Positions 1 to 6,695 of a stretch of DNA of 8,424 nucleotides are shown here, one piece after another. The stretch comes from Clostridiales bacterium. GTDB lineage: Bacteria; Bacillota; Clostridia; Lachnospirales; WQUN01. The position numbers and the translations under genes are program-made. The notes beneath the pieces were generated by a model. That model was not told the origin of the DNA. It searched no databases and saw only the letters and a program-made list of their open reading frames with translations. The DNA lies in contig JAISWA010000148.1 of NCBI GenBank assembly GCA_031271275.1, forward strand, positions 1-8,424. Reading direction: 5' to 3'. Position 1 is the stretch's first letter; the number at the start of each line of letters is the position of its first letter.

Positions 1-63
1 CGTTCAAAGAAGTCTTACATAGACAAACGGTTCTGTAATATCGAGAATTCCCCTCTTAAGATG
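1..63. other. Intergenic edge with no recognised gene
   Basis: This stretch lies beyond the terminator that closes the minus-strand operon. I see no convincing coding sequence, promoter pair or RNA structure in it. A short minus-strand reading frame passes through it and the terminator, but it overlaps the terminator hairpin and the 3' end of the transglutaminase gene, so it is not credible as a gene. Confidence 0.5.
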
Positions 64-99
64 AAAAAAAGCGGATAATCCCCCTTATCCGCTTTTTTT
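64..99 (-). terminator. Intrinsic (Rho-independent) terminator, probably bidirectional
   Basis: The arms GCGGATAA (71-78) and TTATCCGC (85-92) are perfect inverted repeats around a 6-base loop (79-84). They are flanked by seven A (64-70) and seven T (93-99), giving a U-tract whichever strand is transcribed. It lies 33 bp past the stop codon of the transglutaminase-like gene, so it should end the minus-strand operon. Its symmetry means it could also stop transcription arriving from the left on the plus strand. Confidence 0.93.
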
Positions 100-132
100 C
101 GTGCAAAAAACATTTTTACGCTATACCTTCGG

Positions 133-948
133 TTAAAAGATACGTACCACCTGCGCGGAGGAACGGTCCCTTGCCAACTGATATTCAGCGCCGGCCTTAT
201 AGGCTTCCGCATCAATGGTTAAATCCGTCGCCACCCATTTACCGTCGATTAAAACCTCGTTCCATGCGTGAAATGTCCCCGGCAGTTCCGGAATATAACC
301 CTGTACCATCCTCGTTGGGATACCCTGACTGCGGAGCGCCCCGCCAAACACCGCCGAGTAACCGTAGCAGATTCCTTTTTTCTCACTGTAAACGGTGTCT
401 ATGACAGGGACATACCCGGCGGCTTGACCGGCGCCGACTTTTGCGGCTAACTCCACGTCGTAGGAAAATGTCGTGACAATGTCGTTGTATACCGCGGTGG
501 CTTGGTCAATGGGCGTGGTTTGACCCGCCATCAAGTTCTTTAAAGCGGGTATCGCCGTGGTGCTCGCCGCGTAATTTATCTGTTGAATAGAAACGGTATA
601 CAAAGCGTTTTCGTCAATAGCGGGCACACTTAATTCGGTAATCGCGCCGGACGAAACCGGTCTATACTGATTGCCCCCGGCGCCTTCAAAGAGCATAATC
701 TTATAATCTCCCGCTCCGAATATAAGCGGTATGGTAACTGTTTCGGAGGCAGGCGGGAAATTATAACTTTCGCTGCCTTTTTCCACCTGCACCCTTAACG
801 GTAACCCTTCAACGCCTGTAAACGTCGCCGTTACATAGCCTTTATCCGCGGTGCTTGTGTCAACCGTCGCCTCACCGGCAAACACCGCCGTATGAAGCAG
901 TACCGTCAGCAAACCCGCGAGAAAAACCGTACTTAATAATTTTTTCAT
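133..948 (-). CDS. Secreted transglutaminase-like (papain-fold) protein
   Basis: A 271-residue exported protein with a transglutaminase-like core. Residues 1-24 form a Sec signal peptide: KK at the start, a hydrophobic core, and AVFA before Gly25, a good signal peptidase I site. Residues 25-130 look beta-rich without a recognised motif. The core carries a full Cys-His-Asp triad: Cys194 in KGICYGYSAVF, His227 in TFHAWNEV and Asp242 in WVATDLTID. Bacterial members of this fold are mostly thiol proteases, amidases or crosslinkers, and the substrate cannot be read from sequence. The start is ATG at 948 with a GGTGGAG Shine-Dalgarno. It lies 27 bp after the preceding pilin-like gene and is the last gene before the terminator, so it is probably co-transcribed with the pilus genes. 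A role on the pilus or cell wall is inference. Confidence 0.88.
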   Translation of the reverse strand: MKKLLSTVFLAGLLTVLLHTAVFAGEATVDTSTADKGYVTATFTGVEGLPLRVQVEKGSESYNFPPASETVTIPLIFGAGDYKIMLFEGAGGNQYRPVSSGAITELSVPAIDENALYTVSIQQINYAASTTAIPALKNLMAGQTTPIDQATAVYNDIVTTFSYDVELAAKVGAGQAAGYVPVIDTVYSEKKGICYGYSAVFGGALRSQGIPTRMVQGYIPELPGTFHAWNEVLIDGKWVATDLTIDAEAYKAGAEYQLARDRSSAQVVRIF

Positions 949-975
949 AGCATCTCCACCCTTACGATAAAGATA

Positions 976-1635
976 TTAAAAACCAAAATCAAAAGTTCCG
1001 TCCCAAATGTTCATCGGTTCCGCCACTTCCTCGACCATCTGGAACTCGTACCAGTCCTGTATGGCGTACCGCTTCCCGCCCGGCCACTGGGCGGTTTCGC
1101 CTGCCGCGTCAACGCTTACCGGCGGTTCCGCCCACATGTTGACCTCAAGTCCGCAGTTTTCGTTTCCGTCCCTTTCAGACATTACCGTAAAATAAATATT
1201 AAGGCTGCTGACGACATTCCCGCTGCTCATAGTATAGAGATTAATAATTGGTTGGTCAATTGTCAGTTCTGTTAAATATTTATTAGAATAGTGCAGGTAA
1301 ACCCGGTTGAAAACTTGACCGGGGTTTTCGCTTATTAAAGCGCTGTCCGCCCGCAAATCCTCCGGAAGCTCCGTGTCGTTTTCCCAATCGCGCATGTACC
1401 GCCAGGCTTTGGCTTCCGCCCGCGCGAGGCACAAATCGATTTTCGCGAGATATTCCTCGCCCGCGGCGTCAAGGTCGTAATACATGGCGTTCCAGTTAAG
1501 CGCGCGTTGGGACAGCTTATAGTTGGCGTTTGCCGCCGCGATGGCGAACGCCCCAAGCGTAACCAGCACAAGCATCATAAATACCACGAGCACGGAAGCC
1601 GCGCCCGCATCCTTTTTGTTTTTCACCCCGCTCAC
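976..1635 (-). CDS. PilX/GspK-like minor pilin-type membrane protein
   Basis: A 219-residue protein with a short basic leader (residues 1-10, KNKK), a Gly11-Ala12 junction and one hydrophobic helix (about 13-36). An amphipathic stretch and a polar extracytoplasmic domain rich in Trp and acidic residues follow. The layout matches PilX-type minor pilins. Position +5 after the candidate prepilin cleavage site is Leu16, not the usual Glu; lack of Glu5 is a known trait of the GspK tip pseudopilin. The start is GTG at 1635, chosen because AGGAGG (1643-1648) sits 7 bases upstream. This GTG overlaps the TGA of the preceding prepilin gene by 4 bases, indicating translational coupling. The family call rests on architecture and position rather than strong motifs. 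An uncleaved single-pass membrane protein is the alternative. Confidence 0.7.
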   Translation of the reverse strand: MSGVKNKKDAGAASVLVVFMMLVLVTLGAFAIAAANANYKLSQRALNWNAMYYDLDAAGEEYLAKIDLCLARAEAKAWRYMRDWENDTELPEDLRADSALISENPGQVFNRVYLHYSNKYLTELTIDQPIINLYTMSSGNVVSSLNIYFTVMSERDGNENCGLEVNMWAEPPVSVDAAGETAQWPGGKRYAIQDWYEFQMVEEVAEPMNIWDGTFDFGF

Positions 1636-2120
1636 GGCTCCACCTCCTTCGCGCTTACGGGGAAGTATTTCTCGGCGCGTAACGAGGACAGCGTTTTATG
1701 CTCGATGGACGCTTTTAAATCCCTTGCCCCGACGAGTATTTCATACAGCCCCTGCGTTTCCCCGCCGTTCTTTTCGATTATTTCCGCGGAGAGAATAAAC
1801 TGGCGCTCCGAATCGTTTTCCGCGACGCCGTTCCAATCCTTGTCAAAATACTGCTCGTACTTAACGCCGCCTTCAAAGAAAGTCCAAACGGCTGTCTCCG
1901 CTGTTTCCGGCGTGGGCAAACCGTTCCGGCTTTTAATGCGCTCAATCTCTGAAATAACGTACCCGAGCGCGATATCGGCATCCTTCGCGCGGCGGTTCAA
2001 CGTGGACGACGACATAAACATCTGCAGCAGGAAAATACTGATCATGGAAAGCGCGGCGATGGAAAGCACCACCTCAAGCAGCGTAAAGCCTTTGTTTTCA
2101 TTTTTTATCAGAAGAACCAC
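1632..2120 (-). CDS. Type IV prepilin / pseudopilin (PilV- or GspI-like)
   Basis: A 162-residue prepilin with the textbook class III signal: leader 1-11 ending in Gly11, then Phe12, with Glu16 at +5 (KGFTLLEVVLS) and a hydrophobic helix to about residue 35. Prepilin peptidase would cut after Gly11 and methylate Phe12. The globular part (about 40-162) is mostly polar and charged and has no recognised named domain. Size and order within the cluster suggest a minor pilin rather than the main subunit. The 5' end is uncertain: the assigned start is GTG at 2120, which overlaps the upstream gene by 13 bases and has only a G-run beside it, so it may depend on ribosomes finishing the upstream gene. 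No in-frame ATG lies before the signal motif. Confidence 0.85.
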   Translation of the reverse strand: MVLLIKNENKGFTLLEVVLSIAALSMISIFLLQMFMSSSTLNRRAKDADIALGYVISEIERIKSRNGLPTPETAETAVWTFFEGGVKYEQYFDKDWNGVAENDSERQFILSAEIIEKNGGETQGLYEILVGARDLKASIEHKTLSSLRAEKYFPVSAKEVEP

Positions 2121-2647
2121 CCCCCGGTATAAGTGCTGCGCAGATAGATCGTGGACGACAGGTTTTGCTCTGCCTCGCCGTAAAGATAGTTCACCGTGTT
2201 GACGATGGAACCGTCATCGTTAAGCACGGGCTCAAACCCTTCAATGTCCACGATATGAAAACTCAGTTCCTCCGTCGGCGGCGAGCCGGGGTCGGTCAGG
2301 CATTCGTACAGTCGCCCGTTAAGGCAGTAAATCCACGTGTCATACTCGTAATCAAAGGTGCGCGTGCGGATGACGATGGCGTTCTGCCCGGTCAATTCCA
2401 AAGGCTCCACAAATATCTTCCCGCCGGAATCGTTCTGCCGCAGCCGTACATTGATGTACGAAAGGGCGATGCGCGCGTCCGTCTGCGCGTCCTTTTGGCG
2501 TACCACGCGCTCCTGCGTGTCCGCGCCGGAAATGATCATCGTATAAATCGTCACGCCGAACAGGGCGAGCAGCAGCATGACCATGACCAGTTCGACCAAC
2601 ATTGCCCCCGCTTTATCTTTGCGGCCCAAGCGCTTCCCCCCGCTCAT
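2108..2647 (-). CDS. Prepilin-like protein with atypical class III signal
   Basis: A 179-residue protein with a basic leader (residues 1-14) ending in Gly14, followed by Ala15 and then Glu19 at +5 (AGAMLVELVMVMLLLALFG). It therefore keeps the two key features of a prepilin cleavage site but has Ala in place of Phe at +1 and no FTLLE string. The helix spans about 15-41. The rest contains ALSYINVRLRQND (about 67-79) and a DTWIYCLNGRLYE segment. This resembles, from memory, uncharacterised Clostridia pilin-associated proteins (possibly DUF4860), which I cannot confirm. ATG at 2647 overlaps the TGA of the preceding gene (ATGA, 2644-2647), with only a weak Shine-Dalgarno, so translation is probably coupled. 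Likely a minor pilin or GspJ-like component. Confidence 0.75.
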   Translation of the reverse strand: MSGGKRLGRKDKAGAMLVELVMVMLLLALFGVTIYTMIISGADTQERVVRQKDAQTDARIALSYINVRLRQNDSGGKIFVEPLELTGQNAIVIRTRTFDYEYDTWIYCLNGRLYECLTDPGSPPTEELSFHIVDIEGFEPVLNDDGSIVNTVNYLYGEAEQNLSSTIYLRSTYTGGWFF

Positions 2648-2931
2648 TTAAGCAGCACCATCACCGTGGGTTTTAAGTTCCCGCCGGAGTATTCGTAGTG
2701 GTAAATATATTTGTCGTCGTCGAAGATGACGCCGTAATCCGCCACGTGGGCGATGTCGGTGGGGTAGCTGCCTTCAAGCGCGTAACACTGCACCAACGCC
2801 TTGTCGATGATGCGCGCGATACTCTCCACGTTCCTGCCTTCGCTGCCGTCGCCAAACTGCATCATCCCGTACATGAGGTACATGAAAACGAATCCGATTA
2901 CCAGAATAAAAAAAATCCGGCCGCTCTTCAT
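2644..2931 (-). CDS. Small membrane-anchored pilin-like protein of unknown function
   Basis: A 95-residue protein with one N-terminal membrane helix (about residues 5-24) and a short extracytoplasmic part. The segment ALVQCYALEGSYPTDI (about 45-60) and the following tyrosine-rich stretch resemble the C-terminal part of type II pseudopilins, where a 'Y..EG.YP..' pattern is common. There is no prepilin cleavage signal: no Gly followed by Glu at +5, and the helix begins almost at the initiator, so it should remain an uncleaved anchor. ATG at 2931 has AGGAGG (2939-2944) 7 bases upstream, sharing one base with the pilC stop. It overlaps the next gene by 4 bases. The exact family is not recognised. 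Being locked between pilC and the prepilin genes suggests a role in pilus assembly. Confidence 0.7.
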   Translation of the reverse strand: MKSGRIFFILVIGFVFMYLMYGMMQFGDGSEGRNVESIARIIDKALVQCYALEGSYPTDIAHVADYGVIFDDDKYIYHYEYSGGNLKPTVMVLLK

Positions 2932-2943
2932 GGTAGCCCCTCC

Positions 2944-4143
2944 TCACCCTATGGCGTTCATTACCGTAATCATGGGGAGCACGACCGAAAGCAGAATAAC
3001 GCCTACAATCAACGAAAGTATAATGATAAGCGCGGGTTCCAACATGGCGGTGAAACGTTCCAACGCGTCGTCCACCTCGTCGTCGAAAACCGAAGCCGCT
3101 TTCTCGAGCATTTCGTCAAGGTGCCCCGTTTTTTCCCCGATACTGAACATCTTCAGGAACAGCACCGGGAACACGCCGATATCCTGCAGCGCGCCGGTAA
3201 TTTCTTCGCGCACGGTCGCTTTTTCCACGGCTTTGGTCAATTTCTCCTCCAGGAAACGGTTGTCCATGAGCACGGTGATATCCTGCAACGCGTTTAAGAG
3301 CTGCACGCCGCTCCGGAAAAGTATCGCGAGGCTGCGGGCGAAGCGGGAGGTGATAATCCGGCTTGAAATAAAACGGTATACCGGAATGCGAAATTTAAGC
3401 CGGTCGAAAAGCACGCGCCCCTTTTCGCTGCGGACATATAAAAATATACCGACGGCAGCCGCGATTATCACGAGAAGGATAATCCACCCGTAACCGGCGA
3501 GGAAGGAACCCGCCCCCAGTATCGCCGACGTAGCCGAGGGCATTTCCGCGCCCATTGAGTCGAGTATGTCGCCGAACATGGGCAGTATCTTTACGATAAG
3601 CAGCACAATAATCGCCGCCATCAGCACGGTAAGTATGGCGGGGTAGGTGACGGCGGAGCGGATTTTTTTGCGTATTTTATCCTCTTTGTCAAAGTACGAG
3701 GACATGCGGGAGAAGATAGTGTCCAACGTTCCGCTGGTTTCGCCTATTACCACCATGCTGAGCAAATAGGAAGTAAAGATATGGTCGTACATCCCCATGG
3801 CTTCCGAAAAGGAAAAGCCCCTGTCCATAAAATCATACACTTCCGTGAGCGTCTGCTTGAGCTGCTTGTTTTCGCTCTGCTCAACCAATACGGACAAACC
3901 TTCCATTAAAGTGATTTGGGAATGGAAAAGTACCGACATCTGCTTGCACAGCACCGAAAGCTCTTTCGGAGAGACCGACTTGTACATGCCCTGCTTGTAT
4001 ACGGTAGTGGATGTGAAAATATCGTAATTGACGACGCCTTTTTTATCCAGATATTCCTTCATCTGCGCTTCGGACGAAAAGCTCCTCGCGCCGCACAGGC
4101 GCCGTCCGTCCGCGTTAAACCCACGGTACAGTAAAGTCGCCAT
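2944..4143 (-). CDS. pilC: Type IV pilus / type II secretion inner-membrane platform protein PilC (GspF family)
   Basis: A 399-residue polytopic membrane protein forming the platform on which the pilus ATPases act to insert or remove pilin subunits. It shows the duplicated GspF domain: a first copy at about 60-185 with VVIGETSGTL (132-141), and a second at about 260-390 with FSIGEKTGHL (333-342). Membrane segments lie near 167-190, 217-237 and 370-392. The N-terminal 60 residues (YRGFNADGRRLCG) match the usual cytoplasmic start of the family. Length is normal. The start is ATG at 4143. Its AGGAGG lies inside the last two codons of pilT, with 2 bases between the pilT stop and this ATG, so the two are almost certainly translated together. 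Confidence 0.95.
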   Translation of the reverse strand: MATLLYRGFNADGRRLCGARSFSSEAQMKEYLDKKGVVNYDIFTSTTVYKQGMYKSVSPKELSVLCKQMSVLFHSQITLMEGLSVLVEQSENKQLKQTLTEVYDFMDRGFSFSEAMGMYDHIFTSYLLSMVVIGETSGTLDTIFSRMSSYFDKEDKIRKKIRSAVTYPAILTVLMAAIIVLLIVKILPMFGDILDSMGAEMPSATSAILGAGSFLAGYGWIILLVIIAAAVGIFLYVRSEKGRVLFDRLKFRIPVYRFISSRIITSRFARSLAILFRSGVQLLNALQDITVLMDNRFLEEKLTKAVEKATVREEITGALQDIGVFPVLFLKMFSIGEKTGHLDEMLEKAASVFDDEVDDALERFTAMLEPALIIILSLIVGVILLSVVLPMITVMNAIG

Positions 4144-4145
4144 AA

Positions 4146-5234
4146 CTACCTCCTATGAAGGAACTGATGGAGTAACTGTTGGTCGCTTGCCCTAAGCGTG
4201 GCTTCTTCTTTGCTGATAATATTCGCGTTGCACAGCCGCGCCAAATCTTCCTCCATAAGCTGCATCCCCTGGCTCTGCCCGGTCTGCATGATGCTGTTGA
4301 TTTGGAACTGCTTGCCCTCGCGTATAAGGTTCCGGATGGCGGGGTTGACGAACATGACCTCGCTCGCCATGACCAACCCCGGTTGGTCGATACGCGGCAG
4401 CAGCTGTTGGGAAATAATCCCCTCGCATATAGTGGCGAACTGGCTGCGTATCTGGTTCTGCTGCGCGGGGGGTATCGCGTCCATAATGCGGTCTATGCTC
4501 TTTGCCGCGCCGACGGTGTGCAGGGTGGATATGACCAGATGGCCCGTTTCCGCGGCGGAAAGCGCAATGGCGATTGTTTCCGGGTCGCGCATTTCACCCA
4601 CCATAATCACGTCGGGGTCTTCGCGCAGGGCGGAACGCAGCGCTGTGGCGAAGCTCTCCGCGTCCTCCCCCACCTCGCGCTGGGTGACAAGGCTGCGCTT
4701 ATGCCGGTGCAAATATTCGATGGGGTCCTCAATGGTTATAATATGGTAGTTATAACGTTCGTTGATAATGTTAATCAGGCTCGCCATCGTGGTGGACTTG
4801 CCGCTTCCCGTAGCGCCCGTGACCAGAAACAGACCCCGGGATTTGGACGTGAACGACTCCACCACCGCGGGCAGGCCCAAGTCGGAGAACTGCGGTATTT
4901 CAAAGGGCAGCATACGTATAGCCACCGCGAAGGAACCGCGTTGGGAGTAAATATTCGCGCGGAAACGCCCCATGCCGGGTTTTGAGAAGGAAAAGTCAAT
5001 GACTTTTTTATCCTGCAGCACCTTCTTCTTTGCGTCGTTAAGCATGATGTCTATCATGTCGTTAATCATAGCCACGGTGACAAACCCCGGCTCGGGTATT
5101 CCCGTTTCGTCAATTTCCGCGAGTTGACCGTTTACGCGTATCAGCGGCTTGCTGCCGGGGCACAGGTGCATGTCGGTGGCCTGCCTGTCATGCGCGTACT
5201 GTAAAAACTCGTGCAAATAATCTTTTTCTGGCAT
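4146..5234 (-). CDS. pilT: Type IV pilus retraction-type ATPase PilT
   Basis: A 362-residue cytoplasmic hexameric secretion ATPase. Residues 1-110 form the PAS-like N-terminal domain (ATDMHLCPGSKPLIRVNG). The motor domain has Walker A GATGSGKST (140-148), an Asp box TIEDPIEY (167-174), Walker B with DVIMVGEMRD (208-217), and a His box TGHLVISTLHT (230-240). The AIRNLIREGK stretch (299-308) is a hallmark of PilT. The length fits PilT rather than the longer PilB (about 550 residues), and the tetracysteine zinc site of PilB is absent. PilT normally disassembles pili to pull the cell, powering twitching or gliding. ATG at 5234 has AAAGGAG (5242-5248) 7 bases upstream and follows pgi by 22 bp. PilC is next. 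No extension ATPase is in view. Confidence 0.95.
   Translation of the reverse strand: MPEKDYLHEFLQYAHDRQATDMHLCPGSKPLIRVNGQLAEIDETGIPEPGFVTVAMINDMIDIMLNDAKKKVLQDKKVIDFSFSKPGMGRFRANIYSQRGSFAVAIRMLPFEIPQFSDLGLPAVVESFTSKSRGLFLVTGATGSGKSTTMASLINIINERYNYHIITIEDPIEYLHRHKRSLVTQREVGEDAESFATALRSALREDPDVIMVGEMRDPETIAIALSAAETGHLVISTLHTVGAAKSIDRIMDAIPPAQQNQIRSQFATICEGIISQQLLPRIDQPGLVMASEVMFVNPAIRNLIREGKQFQINSIMQTGQSQGMQLMEEDLARLCNANIISKEEATLRASDQQLLHQFLHRR
4149..4154 (-). promoter_or_regulatory. pilC Shine-Dalgarno embedded in the pilT 3' end
   Basis: On the minus strand AGGAGG is read both as the final Arg361-Arg362 codons of PilT and as the ribosome-binding site of pilC. The TAG stop follows immediately, and the pilC ATG begins 5 bases after the AGGAGG. 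A ribosome terminating on pilT would cover the pilC initiation site, a layout that favours coupled, balanced synthesis of motor and platform. Confidence 0.85.
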
Positions 5235-5256
5235 TTGGCGTCTCCTTTATTCGTTA

Positions 5257-6657
5257 TTAAATAATATACTTGTCATCCTTGATCTGCGCGGAGTCGAGTT
5301 CCTTTTTCTTTTCGGCGTAACCGGGCCTTCCGAACATGGCGTAGGTAGCGTTCTTGCCTTCTTCCACGCCGGGTTGGTCGAACGCGTCGATGTTAAGCAG
5401 TTCCCCCGCGAAGGCGGTCGCCACTTCAAAGAAGTAGAGCAACTGCCCCAATGTCTGCGCGGTCACTTTCGGAAGCGTAAGGGTCATATTAAGCCTGCCG
5501 GACTTGGTGAGGGCGTATTCCGTCGCGAACTGCTCGGTCTTAATCAAATCGTTATGCGTTACCCCGCCCAAAAAACCGAGGCTCGGCACGTCTTCGTAAA
5601 GCTTGGGAATCTTTATGGTCTCGCGGTATTCGTCCACCCCGAGGAACACGACTATCTTATCATACGGCCCTTCCACATAAAGCTGTACCTGCGAATGCTG
5701 GTCGGTGACCCCCAACGCCTTTACCGGCGTCTGCCCCACGTTGACCTCCTCGCCGTTAACGTCGTAGCGCTTGCCCAACGACTCCGCCCAAAGTTGGGCG
5801 AACCAGTCGCTGATATATTTTAAGGAATCCGCATAGGGAAGCATTACCGTGATGTTTTTGCCCTTCTTCATGCCCGCGTACTGCAGCAGCGCGAACATGA
5901 ACGCGGGGTTTTGCTTAATGTCGCCGGTTTCGCACATGGCGTCCATTTGCGCCGCGCCTTCAAGCAAGCCCGCGATATCGATTCCGCAGAAAGCGGCGGG
6001 AAGCAGGCCCACCGGCGTCAGCTCCGAAAAACGCCCGCCCACGCCGGATGGAATAATAAATATTTTATAACCCTCGGCTTTTGCGATGGTAATCAGGTTT
6101 CCCTTAGCGGAGTCCGTGGTGCAGACGATATGCCTGCCCGCGCCTTCCTTGCCGAGGCGTTCCTCCAATATTTCCTTTATAATCATAAACTGGGACATGG
6201 TTTCCGAGGTGCTGCCCGATTTGGAAATCACGTTAAACAGGCATTTGGTGATATCCACCGTTTCAAACAGGTATGTAAGCCTTTCCGGGTCCACGTTGTC
6301 GGCGATGTAAAGCTTCGGCCAACCGCCGCGTTTCTCCCGTGGGAGCTCGTTGTAATAGGGATGGTTAAGCGCCTGCTGCACCGCCGCCGGCCCCAACGCG
6401 GAACCCCCGATACCGAGCACCACAAAGGCGTCGAATTCATCTTTCATTTCGTTGGCGTATTCCGTGATTTCTTTCACGACCTCCGCCTGGTTGTGGGGAA
6501 GGTCGCGCCAGTCCATCCCGCCGGATTTGCGCTTTTCCTTCAGCGCTTTTGCCGCGCGCGCCACTTCCGGCGCAAGCGCGTCCAGTTCTTCAGTCGAAAA
6601 ACCTTCCGCCCCCAACATGCGCCTCATCATGTTATTGTAGTCAATGCGAAGTTTCAT
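5257..6657 (-). CDS. pgi: Glucose-6-phosphate isomerase
   Basis: A 466-residue cytoplasmic enzyme interconverting glucose 6-phosphate and fructose 6-phosphate in glycolysis and gluconeogenesis. It belongs to the shorter bacterial/Firmicute type rather than the roughly 550-residue E. coli type. Motifs: GIGGSALGP (82-90), the phosphate-binding SKSGSTSET (145-153), and VGGRFSELTPVG (206-217) carrying Arg209. AESLGK holds the probable catalytic Glu292, DQHSQVQLYVEGP holds His321, and the C-terminal QPGVEEGK holds Lys435. All expected active-site residues are present. ATG at 6657 is preceded by GAGGG 9 bases upstream, a moderate ribosome site. It lies 38 bp after the deacetylase gene and 22 bp before pilT, so it appears embedded in the operon. 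A promoter of its own cannot be excluded. Confidence 0.97.
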   Translation of the reverse strand: MKLRIDYNNMMRRMLGAEGFSTEELDALAPEVARAAKALKEKRKSGGMDWRDLPHNQAEVVKEITEYANEMKDEFDAFVVLGIGGSALGPAAVQQALNHPYYNELPREKRGGWPKLYIADNVDPERLTYLFETVDITKCLFNVISKSGSTSETMSQFMIIKEILEERLGKEGAGRHIVCTTDSAKGNLITIAKAEGYKIFIIPSGVGGRFSELTPVGLLPAAFCGIDIAGLLEGAAQMDAMCETGDIKQNPAFMFALLQYAGMKKGKNITVMLPYADSLKYISDWFAQLWAESLGKRYDVNGEEVNVGQTPVKALGVTDQHSQVQLYVEGPYDKIVVFLGVDEYRETIKIPKLYEDVPSLGFLGGVTHNDLIKTEQFATEYALTKSGRLNMTLTLPKVTAQTLGQLLYFFEVATAFAGELLNIDAFDQPGVEEGKNATYAMFGRPGYAEKKKELDSAQIKDDKYII

Positions 6658-6695
6658 AGTGAACCGCCCTCTCTGAGAATTAGTATATTTTTTAT

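Noticed and set aside
100..120. A/T-rich imperfect palindrome beside the terminator
   Set aside because: It consists only of short A and T runs. The adjacent GC-stemmed hairpin explains termination fully.
4179..4985. 268-codon plus-strand open frame opposite pilT
   Set aside because: It is antisense to unmistakable PilT motifs, and its own translation shows no recognisable family.
6680..6690. TATACT on the minus strand before pgi as an internal promoter
   Set aside because: No -35 box is found at 16-18 bases; the nearest TTGTAT is 20 bases away and a poor match. It remains possible but unsupported.
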